Shown piece by piece: positions 1-14,400 of a stretch of 64,000 bases of DNA; position 1 is the first letter of the stretch, and each line of letters begins with the position of its first letter. The stretch comes from Hoplostethus atlanticus (taxonomy: Eukaryota > Chordata > Actinopteri > Trachichthyiformes > Trachichthyidae): the NCBI GenBank assembly GCA_034670405.1, contig JAXDDX010000018.1, positions 2,356,501 through 2,420,500 of the forward strand. Reading direction: 5' to 3'. The notes under the pieces were generated by a model. The model worked only from the letters and a program-made list of their open reading frames with translations, did no database searches and had not been told where the DNA came from. Position numbers and translations under genes: made by a program.

Positions 1-3000
1 GTCCTCTTGTTTTGGATGTCCCACTCAGAGCTTCTGCTGCCTGAATGAGAAGTTCTCACAAGTAGTTGATTGTTTCTCTGGCAACACAGAGCAACAGAGC
101 AATACCTAAGGAATCAGCCATCAGGACTATTGATGTTAAGCTTGATGGCTGTTGGATGGCAGAGATGGAATTGATGGAAGAAACTGCAGTGTAGTGGAGT
201 GGCTAGCTGGCTGGCTACCTTCGACATATGCCACAGCAAATTCCAAAAATCCACAAGCAAATACTAGAAGACCGGTGCCACTGGAGGCTGATCAATTCTC
301 ATTCATTTGTTGAAGCATAGAACTAAAAAAACACAAGTTCATTTGAATGAAGTAAACTGGCCAAGGAACATAGCAGGAAGTCAGCTATGAGGAAAAAGCA
401 AAAAAAAAAAAAAAAAACCCTTAGCCATCTCCAACACGTCCAATCACAATTTCTGTGTTAGAGTACTAGCTATGCAAGTTATGCAATTATTACCATACCT
501 TTTTGACTGTTCATTATGCCTGAGATAGATGTAAAATGAAAATGCCTTGGTCGAAAAATCAAGCCAAAAATCCTACATTCACATAGTAGCCAAAAAAGTG
601 AGTTACTGAAATATCTAATGCACTTTTACCGAACAGTTGAAGACAGGGTTTGTAAGAAAATTGAGTGAAAGGAGAACACCACTCAGTTAAAAAAGAAAAT
701 CACATACATCATTCTTATTTTATGGGACAGTTGCATTAACAATTCTTGCCCAAACCAAGATTGTCGTCGTGGCATCAAGAAAAATGAAGGGAAACAGAGA
801 GAATTGTTTCTTATCTCGTCTGTCAACTCTCTGTTTCATCATTATGCTGATGTACAAACATGACAGGGTATTTTGTTTCAATGAAAAGAATAAACAAAAA
901 TCTACATCAAATTCTTTCCAATGTTATGTGCAGTGAATTGAGTTTCCACAAAAAAACTATTCAGCTGTTGAAGCAGCCAATTTCACCTTATGACCACTAT
1001 CAAGTTATCTGCATTATTCTCCTGTTTCAATTTGTGATGTATTCCAGACAGAAAGTCAACCTTTATTTGTTAAATTGTTATCAAAGGCATCCAGTAGGGC
1101 TGGCATTTCAGCATTTCCAGAATTTCAGGCCTTTAGAGAATTTATGTTCTTCTCTATTCCTGTTGTAAACGGGTCAAAATACAAGGACATTTGGATGGAG
1201 GATTCATTTGCAGTGCATGCAAAATATTTTCTCACTTTTTCTCAGGTTTTATTTAAAATGTTTAAGTGTTTACCTCCGTGTACCTCAAAGGGCAGAGGTG
1301 GCTGCTTGTGTGTTTTCCTTTGCAGAAAGGTCCAGAACATTACATTAAGGGTGGCAGAGTCTAAAGCTTTCAGGCTCCTAGTCAGCCCTAATCTCTGCTT
1401 CAATTTCACTGTAATTGTTTTTGTGGAGGAAGCTATGAAACGATGGTGATATGCTGCCCTATGATGAAAAACAACAACTCTTTCATATTCAGTTAAACTC
1501 AGAATTACCATAACCTCCCTGTGGACAGCAGTGGTTGCCGTATACTGCTGTCGTTTCACCAGTGCCTGCACGACCTTGTGGTGGGCGCTGCTCACAGCGT
1601 TGACACACTGATGTGTCGGGCTGCTTGCTTACCCACCTCCCTACGGGGCACCACCGACAGGTAGCTGGAGCTAAGTGATGGTCTGTGCTGGCTTTGTAGT
1701 TATGACAGCTGATGCAGTAACTGCTCCAGGATAGTGACGCCATCTAATTTAACCTCCAGGGTCATGCTGCCACCAAGACCAAGATTTATACTTGACCACA
1801 AAGTCAGTTGTTTTAAAAAAAAAAAAAAAAGCAAGCTCTCCTCTTCATTCATACATTGGTCAAGAGTCAGGGCCTCAAGCCCTCCTTCAGCCCAATCTGT
1901 GCATGAGCCTGGATTTGAGACACATGAAAAATATGATTACAAAAATATCCAACTTGATCTCTTTATGCATTTATAAAAAGATCTAGAACACATGTGGTCA
2001 AAGAAAATCAGAATTGCTTGTGCCTGTTCAAATCCTGCTGTCAGGGAACTGAGAGATGGCTAAGTGAGTGTTATCAGCCGATGTGCAGAGCACGGAAAAG
2101 GTCACTGACATTGAGGTTGATGCCCCTGTAAGAAAGCAATCAGTGTAGTGTCATTTGAAAAAGCAATCTGGAGGGCATAAGTAATTCTCTTGAGCCTTAA
2201 TGCACCAGTACAGATCACAGCATGGCACCTTTAATTGAAATCCATATACAGGTATGTATTGGTAATGTAAACACACACTTGTCTTTTAGGTTTGATGGGT
2301 TGTGATAATTAGCTCATTTTCCACATTTACATCAAACCCTTCAACCTGCGAATGCACTAAAAATATGTCCAATTAAAATCTTGATCAAGGCTTCAGACCA
2401 GCACTGGCTGTTTTACTAACACTGATATACAACACAATGTTTTTTTTCTCTCTTCTCCTTTCATGTCCTGCTGCACTCCTCAAATGAAACACCATTGAAT
2501 GCTTTTAGACAACAAAGGTAAGGAGATATTCTGTTATATCGTGGGGTATTACAATACAGGGTTTCTTATACAGCTATTGCAAAGACATACTCTTGCTACT
2601 CCATGGAATACAGGTGACAGTGACAGTAAGTATATTGTAATATAATTCACTGATTTCCTGTTTGTTGTCGCTGGTAATTACATTGCTGTTGCACTATGTA
2701 GCTACTAGGATAGGATCATACTCGCACTATTATTGAATTACTCAGTCACTCCAGCCGCAGACCTATATATTTCATATATGCAGGCTATGTGGTAACAGCT
2801 CAGCCGTAATGAAGGATGACATCCGTGATAAATGCACTGACCATAAACTGTCAAATCAGAGCAGAACCTGCCTCCTGGCCACTCCCTTGGTTACGCTGAA
2901 CACCCTTCCACTCCTGTCTTGTCCTGTTCAACCTCCGCTCAGCCCAGCCCCCGTGCATGGCTGGAGCGTTGGCCACACTTGGTCAGAGCTAGCATTGACG

Positions 3001-3170
3001 GGGAGCTGAAGTGAGTCACATTGTGGCCGAAGGCATCAGCAGCCAATGTTAGTCATCATTAAACATCTCCGCACCACTCTCCGGATGAACCCTCTTGAAC
3101 TCAGTCTCAACCTCAGTGGCTAGCTGTCCACTCTCAAAGACAGCAGCTAAAGATTGACAGGAAGCAATCT

Positions 3171-3210
3171 GTGCGTGTGTGTGTGTGTGTGTGTATGTGT
3201 GTGTGTGTGT
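3171..3210. repeat. (GT)n microsatellite
   Basis: Forty bases of alternating GT, interrupted by single C and A changes. A simple sequence repeat likely to vary in length. Confidence 0.9.
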
Positions 3211-3912
3211 TTAAATCACACCAGATCAGAAAAAAAGAAATATAGGAAAGGCAGCATGATAAATAAAAAAATAGATTCCCACAAAATGGCGGATGGATGC
3301 AAGCTTACCTACCTCTGTTGGCACGCTGTCTTTCATTTTCTCCTCTGCTCTCTTATTCATTCATCCGGTTTATCTCCCTTTGACAAGTTGTCATTCCCCC
3401 CTAGTCCTTTGTCCTTTTAAAAAATGCATTGAATTATTCACCCTCCTTCATGCATGATAGTGCTACTGTCAGTCCGGATCACTTTGAAAACAGATTAGAG
3501 AGAAGTTTTGGGGTCCTGCGCTCTTTGTTTGTGAAACCTGCCAGAGGATACTGATAAGTGCTGATAAGGTCTCTCATCATAAATGGACGTGGAGTGATAT
3601 CAAGTACCATCAGACTTTTGGTGCATAATACTATCTGAACTCTGTTTCTGTAAAAACTTCAAATGCACACACATCTTTCTGTGCTGGTAAAATGTCTGCA
3701 ATGCGTGGCATATTCTTGTCATATCTTGTATGTTGGGGGAAAAAAATGCTATTCAGGGTTGGAAACTTGAGAAATAAAAAATGTTCCAGGGATCTTGTCC
3801 TCCAGTCAGCCATCTTTTCTGACCAATCAGTGCTTAAATTGGATGGAGCCCTTCATGATTTCAAAGAAGTAGATGTGCCCTGAAAACAGTAACAACACCA
3901 CAACACCACACT

Positions 3913-3938
3913 ATACCGCAACCGCAACCGCAACCGCA
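3913..3938. repeat. (CCGCAA)n hexamer repeat
   Basis: About four tandem copies of CCGCAA beside a CAACACCA-type repeat. A short, GC-richer minisatellite in otherwise AT-rich DNA. Confidence 0.8.
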
Positions 3939-6006
3939 TCTGACAAAGACAAATTACATGGCACACAAAAAACAATATTGTTCCAGTAAATCAGGCCTAC
4001 ATGTGAGCCAGTTGATATATAGAATATCCTCCTTATATGAGGTCTGTTTTACTTTGAAGCATAGCAGTGACACATCAAGGGTAATCAGGATCCCGCGGTT
4101 GACAGTAGAGTTGTGTGTGATTCCTAGCGAAAGACTTCTGTTCTTCTCTTGCAATAAATTGTCACCTTTCATCTCCGTCTCTAACACGTGCTATGACACG
4201 AGGGCAAGCGCTGGCTTGGCTGTTGTGACCACATGCTGTCTTGAAAGACCTTGAAGAACTTTCACAGAGTCTCAACAAGGTTTGAAGAGGCGTAGACAAT
4301 GGAGAAAGAGACAAATGAGAAGCGTGGATTCCTCTTATTGTCAGAGCATCGTGTGTTCGCTCACTACCAATAATGCCCTACCACATGTCTCAACATTTTT
4401 CCGTCACAGCTGCTGACCATCACTTACCCCGGTGTGGCTGGGCAGTGTGTTCCATTTTGGTTGATTCACTCCTTTTGTAAACCTTCATGAGCTTCTTTCT
4501 CTTCATTGCCAGGGAATCCGAAGTGTCCATTCAGTGACCTGTGCACGGCTCCCACACACCACGTTCATACTGATCAGAGCTGCTGCACTCTGGGATTGTT
4601 CAAATGTATTCAGGCATTCAGTCATCACGACTCAGCGAACACGGCACGACATAGAAGTTCTTAAATATCATGTGTTTTCTATTCATGTGCTATATAAAGT
4701 ACATAGTATTTTTGGTGTAGTACCCGCAAATCAGAAGAGGATGTTCTCCTGATGGCATTCAATCTAGTGCCTCACCATTCAGATAACTTCCACCAAATAA
4801 ACTGCTAAAGAATTGTACGGCATATAAACATACCAGCTTTACAACAGGAACAGATTGGCCCTGAGATTGTATTTGTTTGCAGACTTGCACAGCCACTCAG
4901 GAAAAATATATATGACCTCCTAGTATTGTGCAGGCAGTCTTGTTGACAGATTTGTGTCTGGGTAGATTTGCAGAAGTGTAATGTATTTCGTGGACAATTG
5001 AAGCGGTGCAACAAACTGTATTATTCTTTCTATGGATGTAGATTAGGTTTTGCTTGCTGTTGGCTATTTGTGTCTGAATTGTTGTCACTAGGAATATGAT
5101 GTCCGTCCCTTCAGAGATGCTCCACATCCTGCTTAAAGACTAAAGACTTAAAGACATCTTTTATGGAATTGAATTGTCACTCCAATATTTGTTTCTTAGT
5201 ACTATGTAATTTTGATGCTCAAGTCATTAATTTCCGTTGTATTGTTTCTTGCAACGATCTATAATTAACAGAGTTTGATTAATGGTGGAATTGTTTAATG
5301 ACACCCACTGCTTAGCTTTATGAAATAGGCTAAGAGTGAAACATCTCTGATGAATACCTCAGGATTTTTGCTGAGCTGAAACACACAAACCATTAAAAAT
5401 TTATATGAACACTAATATGAGAAGGATGAATGGCTGGGCACTAAAATTTCCAGGCCCTTAAATCCATTCAGGCTGAACCACTTTAATTTTCACTCGTTTA
5501 TTTTTTCACTCAATTCTCTTCCACACAGATTTGCTCTTGCACCACATGTGTTTGGAGATCCTCTTAGGGTACCCAGGCTTGAAATCCAATTTTGGTGCAG
5601 CTCTAAAGCAAGATAAAAAAAAAAGTCTTTATAAACTACAATGATTTTCATTACACAGAAGCCAATAGAAAACAATTTTGCAACTTTAGTGCAATATGCT
5701 AGGAGTGTGTTTGTTGGTGTACACAGACCCAGCAGTGCTACTGTAAACCTTGTTTCAAAAGAATAACAGCTGCTTGCCGAAAGACTTCATCATCATCTGG
5801 GTTTTGTTTTTACCATCTGCCGGCGCTTCAATTTTATTAGTTCTACTGATGTTCTCCAATTACCTTGTGTGGTAATTTACAGCACTTCATATTAACCTCC
5901 GCTTGCGACACCCTCCTCTCTGCGAGAAGTTTAAATGAGATCAGGTCAGAACCTTTGGAGTCTCTTGTCAATAATAAATGACTACATGGTTTCCACCAGC
6001 AAGTTT

Positions 6007-6112
6007 AAGCAATAAGCCACGAGAGGCTGCGTGCTTTAGTTATTTTAGAACAGCTACTGTGCGAGGTGTTGTTAGGTACGACGCCTCAATCCCTCAAGTG
6101 GCTTATTGCTTT
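6007..6112. repeat. Short foldback (hairpin) element
   Basis: A 14-base sequence, AAGCAATAAGCCAC, at 6007-6020 recurs as its exact reverse complement at 6099-6112, so the 106-base segment can fold into a hairpin. The inner part also pairs partly (GAGAGGC against GCCTCAA). The layout is that of a small MITE fragment, and I recall similar sequence as dispersed in fish genomes. Family not assigned. Confidence 0.6.
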
Positions 6113-6987
6113 TATAAAAAATATAACAATATTAACATACTGTACTATTAAATGAGAAAGAACAAAAATGTTCAACAAATCTTTTTTTTTTAACCGATAA
6201 TAACCTCCGCCAAGCTAGTTGTGTAACAGAGTGGTATATAAGTACAGTATGAGTGGTAATATTTATTCATTAATATTGAAACTATTACGCAATGAATTTA
6301 TCGGGTATTTACAATAGCTTTGAACGTGACTATCTGTTGTATAAACTTCTATGTATCTGACTATGGAACAATATACGAGATATTCTTTGTTGTATATGTT
6401 GAACTTCTAAGCTGCAGTGACAGCAGAGCTTATGTGGTGTCATCTCAGCATGGAAATATGGAATTCAAAACATGAGAATACTACATATGCTGCAGAAGGG
6501 TGTTTGATAAAAAACCATAATCCATTCAGCTACCAAACATGACAAACATACTAAAACTTACTAAAGTGTGATGGTATCGCCTCTGCTTTATTATTTGAAT
6601 CCAAACTCCACAGCCAAGCATAGCTTATCCACTCACACCCTGCACCTATACAATTACAGTGGCACTGTATATACAGAGGACCTTAAGGGAATCATTCTCA
6701 ACTTAAAAGAGATTTGCTGACATGTTCAGCAAATGTTAGGACTTGATGATTTTTGTAGACCTAACATGTATTGTTGTGTAGCAGCAGTAGGCAATCTACA
6801 TTATTGCCTGTATACTGGAAGGCTGTTGATCTCCCGTAAAGCTGCTCTCCCTCTTCTGAGAGGCCACAATATCTCTTCATTAAATTGAACTGGACTCTGC
6901 CAGGAGCTAATTTGTACCCAAGACTCTCTAGATGCTCACTGTAGCATTATTGATGACAATAGTGAACACCTGACATGCAGATGCTGA

Positions 6988-7020
6988 CACACATACACAC
7001 ACATACACACACATACACAC
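6988..7020. repeat. (ACACACATAC)n microsatellite
   Basis: Three tandem copies of a decamer built from CA dinucleotides with a regular TA interruption. Confidence 0.85.
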
Positions 7021-8449
7021 GCAACCATATGATGCTGAATAATTTTAGTATTCCAGCTCAATGGTATATTATATATGTTTTTGCGGCAACAGTTTCTTGT
7101 CTCATAGATCCTTTTGCTTTTAGTTAGCCCTCACACAGTCAAAAATTGATTCAGCTTTTGTGCAAAAATCCACAAGAACCCAAGCTAACTGAGGCATCAC
7201 AAATAGACTGAAGAGAGATTTCTCTCCTGGTGGGAAATTCATCCCATACTCGACTCCAAGCTACAAGATTGAATTACATGAAGGCCCTCCGCGGTTCCAC
7301 AGCTCCCCTAGATTCCTATGAAATCAAAGTTCCTGGGACCCAGCTGTTCTAATATCACGGTCAGGTCAGCATGTCTTGCAATATGAAGACAATGTACTGT
7401 ATGATGGTCATGGGTATGCTTTTCAATACCAGTGCAAGGGGCGCTGTGTGTTCAAAGTTACAATTAAGCAGTTTTGTTCAGTTCTCAGTCATGAACAACT
7501 TTTACTTCATCAAATTGGGAGGAGGAATGAAGGAAACTAGCATCCATTGTTAGCACGGAGAAAACCTCTCCTGACAGATTGTTACACCCTTTCCTATTCT
7601 GAGAGCAGCTATGAATGCAAGCCTTGCCTCAAATTGAAACCCACATGGAACGCTCCTCTCTGTCTAGAACATGGTGCTCCTCGGCTCTAAAGGCCCTGTA
7701 TCTATCAGACCTCTACAGGAAGGAGCATCATCCATCACTGTCAGTGTTAATATTGTTTCCCTTCACCTCCCAATAGGCAGCTTGTGTTTTGGTTTACGGC
7801 ATTTATGTTTTCAGACTTGTGTACTCACGGGCCCTCACCTGGCTTTGCTCTCTGGCATCCCCCTGCCAAACCGCATAAAACTAATTTCAGCATTACATGC
7901 AGCCAGCATATTAAAATGCCTCTGCTTGAAGACATGTCTCTCTTTTTCTCTCTTTCCCTCTCTCGCTCTATCCCTCCAGCCCCTCTAGGATTTATCTTAT
8001 TATTGTTTTTGTTTTTTACGTTCTATTTTTTGTTTCCAAATTGCTTTGGAAAAGCAAAAGTTGCTGTCCTTTTGATTTTTTTCAGAAGATGAGAGGAGTT
8101 TTATAGCTGTGCCATAATTGATTAAAATAGCAAACACTTGAAATTATTTGTGGGAAACGTTTGATTATCTTGAAAAAAAAAAAAAAAGCTATCAATAAAA
8201 TTACACATCCCTTGGGGGAATTACTCACTCTGTCTCTCTCTTTTTCTCAACCCATTCTCTCATCTTTTGTTTCTCACTCATTATCCCCCAAATCTCTGAA
8301 TCCAATATTCCACTACATTGCTTACATTGGTCGCCCCTTTCGTCTTCCATGAATTATTTATACTTAATACAGTTTAAATTCCTGTGTTTATTTGTGTTAT
8401 CTCTGTGTTCTGCAGGTCATCAATTTACATGGACTCAGAAAGACTCATT

Positions 8450-8467
8450 CACACACACACACACAGA
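8450..8467. repeat. (CA)n microsatellite
   Basis: A short run of CA dinucleotides followed by further broken CA/TA sequence to about 8486. Confidence 0.8.
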
Positions 8468-11400
8468 CATGTATACATACACACTAACCAACCTATGTTT
8501 AGGCTTTCCAATTTTCCGGTATCTGTCATGTTTACTGGGAGGAAAATAAAACATCCCTGAAAGAATGAAAACCTGATAATGGGTCTTCTTTGTATTCGGA
8601 CAAATCTCTCTCGTCTCTAAACAAGATTCAAACATCCTGCGTCATAAACCTGAAGCAATCTCAAACCCATTCTCCACTCTGCCCCCTCTGACTTTTCTCT
8701 CTCTTTCTGGATCATTGGCCAATCACACTTTTCCTCCTCACAGAGCACAGAAAATGCTTTTGCTGTTCATACGGCCCTAATTTTGGCAGATTTGAGTGCC
8801 AAACTGATTGATGCCTGACAGCCTGCTCCTCCACCCCATCCCTCCTAGTCCAACTCTTTCTACCAGTCCCGTAAATACATTCAAGTCCACGGTTGAGACC
8901 CTGCTATTTTTGCATTTCCATCTTAGGCTCTCCAGCACCATTAAAGGGGAGTAGCTCACACCTTGTTCCTCTTATGGCCAAGATCAGGTTTTATGAACAT
9001 GAAAAAGTGATATAGTTCATAAGAGAAAACTATTTTGTAGATTCAGTGGCGATCTCCCTACATTATTCACTAATGCGTCAGATTGGCTACGTATTCTCCT
9101 CATGATTATCTAACTAACTTCTCATGGCAGCATGTGAAAATGAAGACCTCTCTCTAAAACAAGAAGCAAGAAACCATCCCATAATCTGGGATATATGGGA
9201 TATGTTCAGAGGAAGATTAGCCTAGAAATTAATAAAATTAGTAGAATCTGTATTTACTTACAAAAAAAATCCCCAAAAAGTAACCAAAGATCAATCAAAT
9301 TACAGCGTGCTGATGTAGTTTTTTTTTTTTTTTACACTTTGTGCTTGTTGCCAGGCAAGGAGTGCTTAGATCTTAGTCTTGCCTTTCCTAGAGCTGATGA
9401 AATTGTTATGGGCCTGTGTGATCACTTGACGAGTGGCGGAGAGCATTATATTAGCCAAGCAGCATTTAATATCACGACTAAGGTCTCTGTTAGCAAGAAA
9501 CACACATCACATAATTAGAATATAGTTGGTATAGAATCTTTGGTGATATAAAATGATGAAAAATAAAATAATACTGCGGACACAGCCACAGGAGAGCAAA
9601 ATTATGGTTGCTATAGATTGATTGATTTTATAAAACCAGTACTGAAGAGGACTTCATAGTTAGTTTTGATACAGATTCAGCCAAGTCTCCAACAATACAA
9701 TAACACTCTATAGGTTTTAAAGTGGTGTGACCTGTTTTACCCAGAGCTCCTTTCTTAATTGACTCCAGCATGGAGTAAATGAGAAGAAAATGAAAAGATA
9801 AATTACTCTAATGGAAGGAAATGAAGTGTGAAAGGAGACATTCATCCCAGTGTTTTCTAGGATGCAGTGCATTGGTAAATTGAAAGGATTTGGCCTCCAT
9901 ATAAGACAAATTGTTCTATGATTATAGAAAATGATGGATGCATAATATCAGGAATTTGTACAACAAGACATGCACTCATTCATTCCTTAGTTCTCCAGTA
10001 GATAAATAACATTAAAGGCGAACAGCAATGGCCTTTGAGTTTGTGTTTATTTAAGGGTGGCCTATTTGCCCCCTGCAGCTATAATAAAAAAAACAGCAGC
10101 TCTCATGCAAATAGTGGCACTGGGTAGCTCCGTTTTGGTTCTGCTCCAGCTAAAGGTCAAGTCTTATGAGCTTCCCAGCACCATTAACACACAGTTGGTT
10201 TAAAGCCTGTCTGAAGGACAATGCTCAATGAACTGGAACACAGACATGTCGTAATAAATTCAAGGAAAAAGTTATGGTTCCGCTCAATGAAGTCAAAGGG
10301 CAGATGGAGGATGAGAGGGGAGTCCAGGTGTCTCATCTCAATATGCTGTTATTTCCCCTACTCAAAACTGGACAGGCAGTGAGAGAAATCTGTAATGCGT
10401 TGAATTTAGAGTCTTTGCACAGTCATGGATGCACTCGCCCATGCATGCTGGTTTTAGAGGAGCAATTACTGTCCGAGGGATGAAAATGTGACCTTTTCTT
10501 GTTTTTAATTTTTTAGTTTTCTATTCCCGTTTTATTTATTTTCACTTGCACGCACCAATCACCCACAAACCAAGTGAAAGTATCAATTCTAGTGATACTA
10601 ATGGAATAATTGATCAGTTTCACCCTGTTATTGTTCTGCATTCTTTCCTCATCGCCTTCTGCGATTCCAAGCGCAGAATCCATACGTACTGTAACAGACC
10701 AAACATTGCCTCCTAGGACATTTTCACCTTGGTCATTAGAATGAATTCATCTATAGGGACCTCCAGTGAGGGCCCTGAAAGGAGTCATGAGTGATCTGAA
10801 GGCCTTGTATCTGATCCCAGCGGAAGCTGCCTATTGATTTGCTTGTCTAGTGGCTCTCTGGAATAATAAGGAAATAAAGCCCCTGGATATTAGGAGATTG
10901 ATGTCAATCAGTGGCCTGCCTTGAGTGTGGCTTGTCCCATCTTATTAACGCTCTCTTCACGAACTGAGTGTTCACTGATGACTCCATTGATATGCAGCTG
11001 AAGAGAGGAGGCTGTCTGTTGCCATCTTGAGGAGGATTCCCCTATGATTGCTCACTCTGTCATCATAGAGTTGAGTGAGAGAGTGTCATGTATCTATGGG
11101 ATAGGGCAAAGTTTGAGCTTCTACCTTCAATCTAAATGTCACACATAATCAGAAAGAGACTGCAAAACTGCATTATAGTTGTAGTTTCAATCAGCCCATT
11201 GCTTTAGTCCACACCGAATTAAAGGTGCAGCAAAAAAAACAAAACGGTTAATCAGAAATTAGCATTTTCATTTGGGTGGCAGCAGTAGCTCTGAAGAATA
11301 TTTGAAGAAAAAGTAGCCTTTTCTGGATTAGGATGTGAAAATTGTTTGTCATTTATTTAGTCAGGACTCCTGACTTCAGGACCAAATTAACACATCCAGA

Positions 11401-14400
11401 CTTTTGCTGCTAAACCTGGATCCACATACATTATTTTAGAAATACCATCTATAAGATGATAGAAAGATATCACAGAGTATTTAATACAAGAAATGGGATT
11501 TTTAGTATAACATGTATAACACCATCCAACATTTCAAATGGTCGCAACTAGATGAGTGGTGTCCATGTAAGAAAAAGAAGATGATGGAATCTCTGGCCTC
11601 AATTTCAAAACATTATAAGTGTTATGAATAAAAGTCACAGGCAGAGTTAGTGTGGTGTTACTTGTAAAGGCAAGGATGTTGGCTGCCCTGTCATGTCTTG
11701 AATGCAGTCGACTGAACTTGCACACAGACAAAAAACATTTTGTAACCTAAATTTCCCTGGGGACGATAAATGGTATTGTGTTGTATTTGCGCCACTGCTC
11801 AGAATAGCGTAACTGTAGTCTCATTCTGTCACAGCAATTACCACTCTTAATTTATGAATCAGCTCTTATTAACAGGCTTGCAGATGGAATGCAGGTACAT
11901 CAGGTTTCATGAATAACCCCTGGAGTGTGGAGCATTGTATCTGTTTTTAAATTTGGGACTATACTGCAGTCGGTGAAAAGTTAGCTAGCAACCTATATGC
12001 ACTTTGATTTCAGCTGCTACTTTTGCTATGCTAGTACTAAGCCTAGCCACCATCTACCAGCCGTAGCTGTAGCCACGTGCTTAAAACATCTCAGAATCTC
12101 AGGAGCTTCTGACCAATGGTAATGGTACCTTTGTAATCTGAGTTTTTCATGCATTCATTAACACGTTGCAACAAAATTACAATTGAGCAGTTAGCCTCTG
12201 TCAGTACTTTCTTGTTGCGTGACAGTTAAACGACAAATTACCGTCAATAAACAACCCAGTTTTACAGGTATGATGAGCCAATCTTGGAGTAATTCAATCA
12301 TGTTGGAGGAAACAATCACATTGCCTTTGAAATTCTTTCTTGCAATGAAATAGCCCTGTGTCAATTAACATCAAGATGGAAGAAAGTGTTAGAATCTAGG
12401 AAAAACACGAGAGGAAGAAGAGTTGAACACATCCATTTTTGACCAGTAGCTATGAATTTGGCTAAGTGAACAAAACATGCCATGAAAGCACCACAAGCAC
12501 AGGGATGACATGCAGCACAACTGTGGTCATTAAAGAGGGGTCACTCTTGTCCTTCATTAGTCTATACATGGTGAGGAAGGAAATTGGATTCTTTGAAATC
12601 GAGTAAGTAACCTGCAAAGTAACCTCTTTACTGCTCATGAACGCTTTTGTTGTTTACAACCAGCTTGACCAGCTCATACCAGCTAAGAATCCAAGATGGT
12701 CTCAGATGGATTTTACAGCAGGACATCTGTGTGTGCAATCAGTCACTGTCTGGGCCTTCGTATGCTGCAGTTGGCTGGCTCGTGCATGGTTAAAGATGAT
12801 AGCATGACACCCATCCTGTGAACCTGAAAGGGATGTCAAGATCACATTATCCTGACAGTGCAGCACTTAGACTCCCTTTCCAGCCTGTCCGAGATATGCA
12901 AACCTACTACTTCTACACCTGATTGGAGTCCTTCAAGCACAATAAATTTGGTCTGACAGCAGGCCTGTGAGATAGTATTAAAGGATGCTGGTCTGAGTGT
13001 GAGCGAGTTTATCCATTACAATTGTAGCCTGCCACAAAACAAAACGGAAAAATCGCCCATTTGCCTATATTCTCTGATAGATTCTTAGTTTTATACAAAC
13101 ATTTTCAAACAATTTAGTTGAGACAAGGATACTTAAAGCAACTCTATGTCATGCCTTTTATCTGATTATTTTTAATATTCTATTGTTTTTACCCCTCTTT
13201 TATTTGCTGCAATTCTTTCATTTACCTATTAAGACACTTTGTAAAATGATGTATGTAAAATTAATAATATGTATTAATTAATAAATTAGTTAACCTTTCC
13301 AATGCTTAATTAAGTAGATCATAGCTTAACCGCATTAGCGTACTCAAATCCATGTAAAGATTTTTGGTTCTTCAGCGGTGCTTCAATGAACTATGGATTG
13401 AGCTCCGCCCGTCCATCCATCCATCAAACGTGATATCTCAGGTGAGATCTGAGACACCACTGAAACTTGCAGGAATGACGCACAGTGTTGCACTGTGTTA
13501 GGGCATTTGAAAAAAATATATAGTAATTCACCTGATGAGGATGCTATAATTAAAGATAAAAATTTCAACTTCAACTTTCAAATTTCAAAAGGCACCAATA
13601 CGCCACTAGTCGGATTTTCATGAAACTTGAAGGGATGATGCATCATTCCTGCATCATTTGAGGGGTACGACATGGTTCCCTTGTCTTACTGTGAAGACAT
13701 CCTTGTGGAGAGGGTTGAACAGTCAAGATGTAAAGTAATATCCTCATAAGAATTCAACAGATTTACAGTAAAATTGAATGGTCATAGGATAGGCCTTGTA
13801 TTATTGAGTTGAATGCAGAGACAGATTACAGGATGGGTAGCTGCAATTGCTAACTCTCATAGCCAGAAAAATCACATATTTGCAACCAATATAGTGTTGG
13901 TGGAAAGAGATGGATTTTAGTTGTATGATATTTTTTAACTGGTCATTTCCTGTTCTGTATTTTTTTAGGCTGATAGTGCACAAATTATATTTGAAATTCA
14001 GTTACAGCTTCATTCTATGAAGCTTCAACTGTAAACATCCAATTAGGGTTTTGAGATAAGAGCAGTGTGGTAGCAGCTTGCTCCTCTGTAATCACCACAG
14101 TGAGGTCTCCAACCTGTACATATTGATCCTATATTGATCTGTGTATGAGAAACTCTGGTTTAACCCAATGCTCCACTCTCACTCTCCACTTTCATTCGAT
14201 ATTCTGACTGAAGGGCAGCAAGTGGATGGTCCAACCAACACAGAGGAAGAAACTTAGGAAAATGAGAGAGAAAGGCTTTAGTAATGAGGTTCACTAGGAA
14301 ACACATTTGGTACAGAAATAACAATAATCGTAGTTATTCCTCAGTTTTAGTTCTACCATATATTTTCTAACAAAACATTCCTTCGCAGCTTTTATTCCTT